Shown: positions 14,225-15,973 of the stretch, piece after piece
Layout: each line of letters begins with the position of its first letter
How positions within the stretch are numbered: the stretch's first letter is position 1
From: UBA6614 sp002433235
GTDB taxonomy: Bacteria; Verrucomicrobiota; Verrucomicrobiia; Limisphaerales; UBA1100
Length of the DNA: 15,973 nt
Assembly: GCA_002433235.1 (NCBI GenBank)
Contig: DJHS01000143.1
Span: forward strand, 1 to 15,973
Direction of reading: 5' to 3'
The notes under the pieces: generated by a model
What the model saw: the letters and a program-made list of their open reading frames with translations, nothing else
Databases searched by the model: none
Told to the model about the DNA's origin: nothing
Position numbers and translations under genes: made by a program

Positions 14225-15973
14225 ATGATTTCACTCATGCAACGCGGCCTGTTGGCCCTCATCGTGGCGGTCCCTTTTGTGGACGCAGCCGATTACCCGC
14301 TTAAGCCCGTGCCGTTTCACGATGTGGAAATGACCAGCGCCTTTTGGCGGCCGCGGCTGGAGACGCAGCGCAAGGTTTTGGTGCCATTCGCGTTTGAGAA
14401 AACGAAATCGGGCGTGGAGCATCTGCAGGCGGCAGCGGATGCCTTGGCTGGAAAGAAAACCGATGGCCATCGGCCGCACCGGTTCATTGATTCGGATTTG
14501 TACAAGGTGATGGAGGGTGCGGCGTATCTTGCCAAGCTGCGTGATGACCCTGAGTTGGAGGCGCAGTTTGACCGTATTGTGGAGGTCATCGCCGCGGCGC
14601 AGGAGCCCAATGGTTACCTTTACCCCTCGCACACAACGGGTGTGGGCGCGAAGAAAAACATGATGGGAGACAAGCCATACGAATTCGTGGTGCACAGCCA
14701 TGAGTTGTACAACATGGGGCATCTCTATGAAGCTGCGATTGCGTATTATCAGGCTACCGGCAAGGACAAGCTGCTGAAGGTGGCCGAGAAAAACGCGCGG
14801 CACGTCAACAAGGTCTTCTTTGAGGGCGATCCCAAATACAACGGAGGCAAGCCGATCCGGCAGGCACCGGGCCATCAGGAAATGGAACTGGCGTTGGTGC
14901 GGCTGTACCGTGTGACGGGCAAACAGATCTATCTGGATATGGCGCGGAAGTTTTTGGAAATCCGCGGCGTCACTTATGTTCCGAATGGCGAAGGGGTGAT
15001 GGCGCCGACCTACGCGCAGCAGCACGCGCCGGTGGCCAAGCAAAGGGAGGCGGTTGGTCACGCCGTGCGCGCGACGTATCTTTACAGCGGCATGGCGGAT
15101 GTCGGCGTGCTCACCGGGAACACCGCCTACGCCCGCGCGCTCGACCGCATTTGGGGTGACATCACCAATACCCGCATGCACATCACCGGTGGCCTTGGTG
15201 CGGTGCATGGCATCGAAGGATTCGGCCCGCAATACGAACTACCAAATGCCGATGCCTTCAACGAAACCTGCGCAGCGGTCGGCAATGTGCTGTTCAATTA
15301 CCGGATGTTTCTGTTGCACAAAGACGCGAAGTATCTCGATGTCGCCGAGGTGGCGCTGCTCAACAACGTGCTCGCCGCGGTGAATCTGGAGGGCAATCGG
15401 TTCTTTTACGTCAACCCGCTTGCGGCCGATGGCAAGTATCCCTTTAACCACGGCACAGCCGGCCGCGCGCCATGGTTCGGCACGGCGTGTTGCCCGAGCA
15501 ACATGGCGCGTCTGTTGCCGCAGGTTCAGGGCATGACCTACGCGCATGACGACGACAACCTGTATGTGACCTTCTTCGCAGAGTCTGCCACCAAGGCAAA
15601 TGTAGGCGGCACGCAGGTGGGCATCCAGCAAGCGACAGCGTACCCGAATGACGGGAAAATGCGCATCCACCTGAAACCCAAGCAGCCGGCCAAATTTGCG
15701 CTGCATCTGCGCATACCCACTTGGACTAGGGACCGATTTGTGCCCGGCGACTTGTATCGGTTTGTGAAACCCAACACGGCCGCATGGAGCTTGCGCGTGA
15801 ATGGTAAACCGGTTCAGGCCAAGGTGGAGAAGGGGTTTGCCGTCATCGAACGTCAGTGGAAGATGGGCGATCGTGTGGAACTGAACCTCCCGATGCCCGT
15901 GCGGCTGAACACATGCAATGCAAACGTGAAGGCCAACCGCGATCGCGTTGCCTTGACGCGCGGGCCGTTTGTG
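14225..15973 (+). CDS. GH127-family (DUF1680) beta-L-arabinofuranosidase-like enzyme, C-terminus cut by window edge
   Basis: The frame is open from ATG 14225 to the right edge (583 codons, no stop), so the last part of the beta domain is missing. A signal peptide (LLALIVAVPFVDA, cut near residue 21) shows export; Met5 at 14237 is an alternative start. The (alpha/alpha)6-barrel covers about 25-430, followed by beta domains. The characterised member HypBA1 uses Glu322 as acid/base, Cys417 as nucleophile, and Zn held by Glu338, Cys340, Cys417 and Cys418. Here the matching residues are Glu331 (GIEGFG), Glu347 and Cys349 (NETC), and Cys422-Cys423 (CCPSN), with the same 16-residue Glu-Glu spacing, so the enzyme should be active. 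It probably releases terminal L-arabinofuranose or a related sugar. GH127 relatives act on other linkages too, so the exact sugar is open. It starts 10 bases after the sulfatase, with no clear Shine-Dalgarno sequence. Confidence 0.93.
   Translation, partial: MISLMQRGLLALIVAVPFVDAADYPLKPVPFHDVEMTSAFWRPRLETQRKVLVPFAFEKTKSGVEHLQAAADALAGKKTDGHRPHRFIDSDLYKVMEGAAYLAKLRDDPELEAQFDRIVEVIAAAQEPNGYLYPSHTTGVGAKKNMMGDKPYEFVVHSHELYNMGHLYEAAIAYYQATGKDKLLKVAEKNARHVNKVFFEGDPKYNGGKPIRQAPGHQEMELALVRLYRVTGKQIYLDMARKFLEIRGVTYVPNGEGVMAPTYAQQHAPVAKQREAVGHAVRATYLYSGMADVGVLTGNTAYARALDRIWGDITNTRMHITGGLGAVHGIEGFGPQYELPNADAFNETCAAVGNVLFNYRMFLLHKDAKYLDVAEVALLNNVLAAVNLEGNRFFYVNPLAADGKYPFNHGTAGRAPWFGTACCPSNMARLLPQVQGMTYAHDDDNLYVTFFAESATKANVGGTQVGIQQATAYPNDGKMRIHLKPKQPAKFALHLRIPTWTRDRFVPGDLYRFVKPNTAAWSLRVNGKPVQAKVEKGFAVIERQWKMGDRVELNLPMPVRLNTCNANVKANRDRVALTRGPFV

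Noticed and set aside
12451..14262. Long minus-strand open frame (603 codons) opposite the second sulfatase
   Set aside because: The plus strand here has an intact signal peptide, sulfatase motifs and coherent domains. The minus frame gives an Arg/His/Leu-rich product with no recognisable motif, typical of the shadow of a GC-rich gene.
1..15973. CRISPR array, tRNA, rRNA, insertion sequence or integration site
   Set aside because: No evenly spaced short direct repeats, cloverleaf sequences, transposase motifs or flanking inverted repeats were seen on either strand.

Overview
The window comes from a bacterium of the PVC group (Planctomycetota, Verrucomicrobiota and relatives). I lean towards Verrucomicrobiota but cannot settle the phylum from this sequence. 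The evidence is the pairing of 'planctomycete-type' cytochrome proteins (PSCyt1, DUF1587, DUF1595, DUF1592, DUF1588, DUF1585) with DUF1552 proteins, next to several exported sulfatases and glycan-active enzymes. The DNA is GC-rich by eye. All nine recognised genes lie on the + strand and are tightly packed, and no stretch over about 125 bases lacks a gene. I found no tRNA, rRNA, CRISPR array, transposase or integrase.

Region 1 (1-6218) holds two diverged tandem copies of a two-gene cassette. Each copy is a large exported c-type-cytochrome-like DUF1592/1588/1585 protein followed by a DUF1552 protein with a twin-arginine-like leader. In copy A the first gene is cut by the left edge (1-684) and is followed by 713-2113. 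Copy B is complete (2235-4796 and 4815-6218). The role of these pairs is not established. The sequence suggests an extracytoplasmic redox or binding module.

Region 2 (6247-7233) is one membrane protein of the YdjM-type metal-dependent hydrolase family. Its stop codon overlaps the start of the next gene (TAATG).

Region 3 (7233-15973) reads like a polysaccharide-degradation operon. In order it has a LamG plus BNR/sialidase-fold protein, a formylglycine sulfatase, an SGNH esterase with a GxDLY N-terminal domain, a second sulfatase with an unusual long C-terminal extension, and a GH127 beta-L-arabinofuranosidase-type enzyme cut by the right edge. Every one has an N-terminal export signal, and gaps run from a 1-base overlap to 58 bases. 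Together they could strip sulfate and acyl groups and cleave arabinofuranosyl-type linkages from a sulfated, decorated polysaccharide. The substrate cannot be read from the sequence.

The least ordinary object is the second sulfatase (11551-14214). It has a Cys/His-rich insert in the catalytic domain, a CSPYR variant of the sulfatase signature, a fused concanavalin-like domain, and a charged helical tail containing two diverged copies of a ~69-residue repeat.
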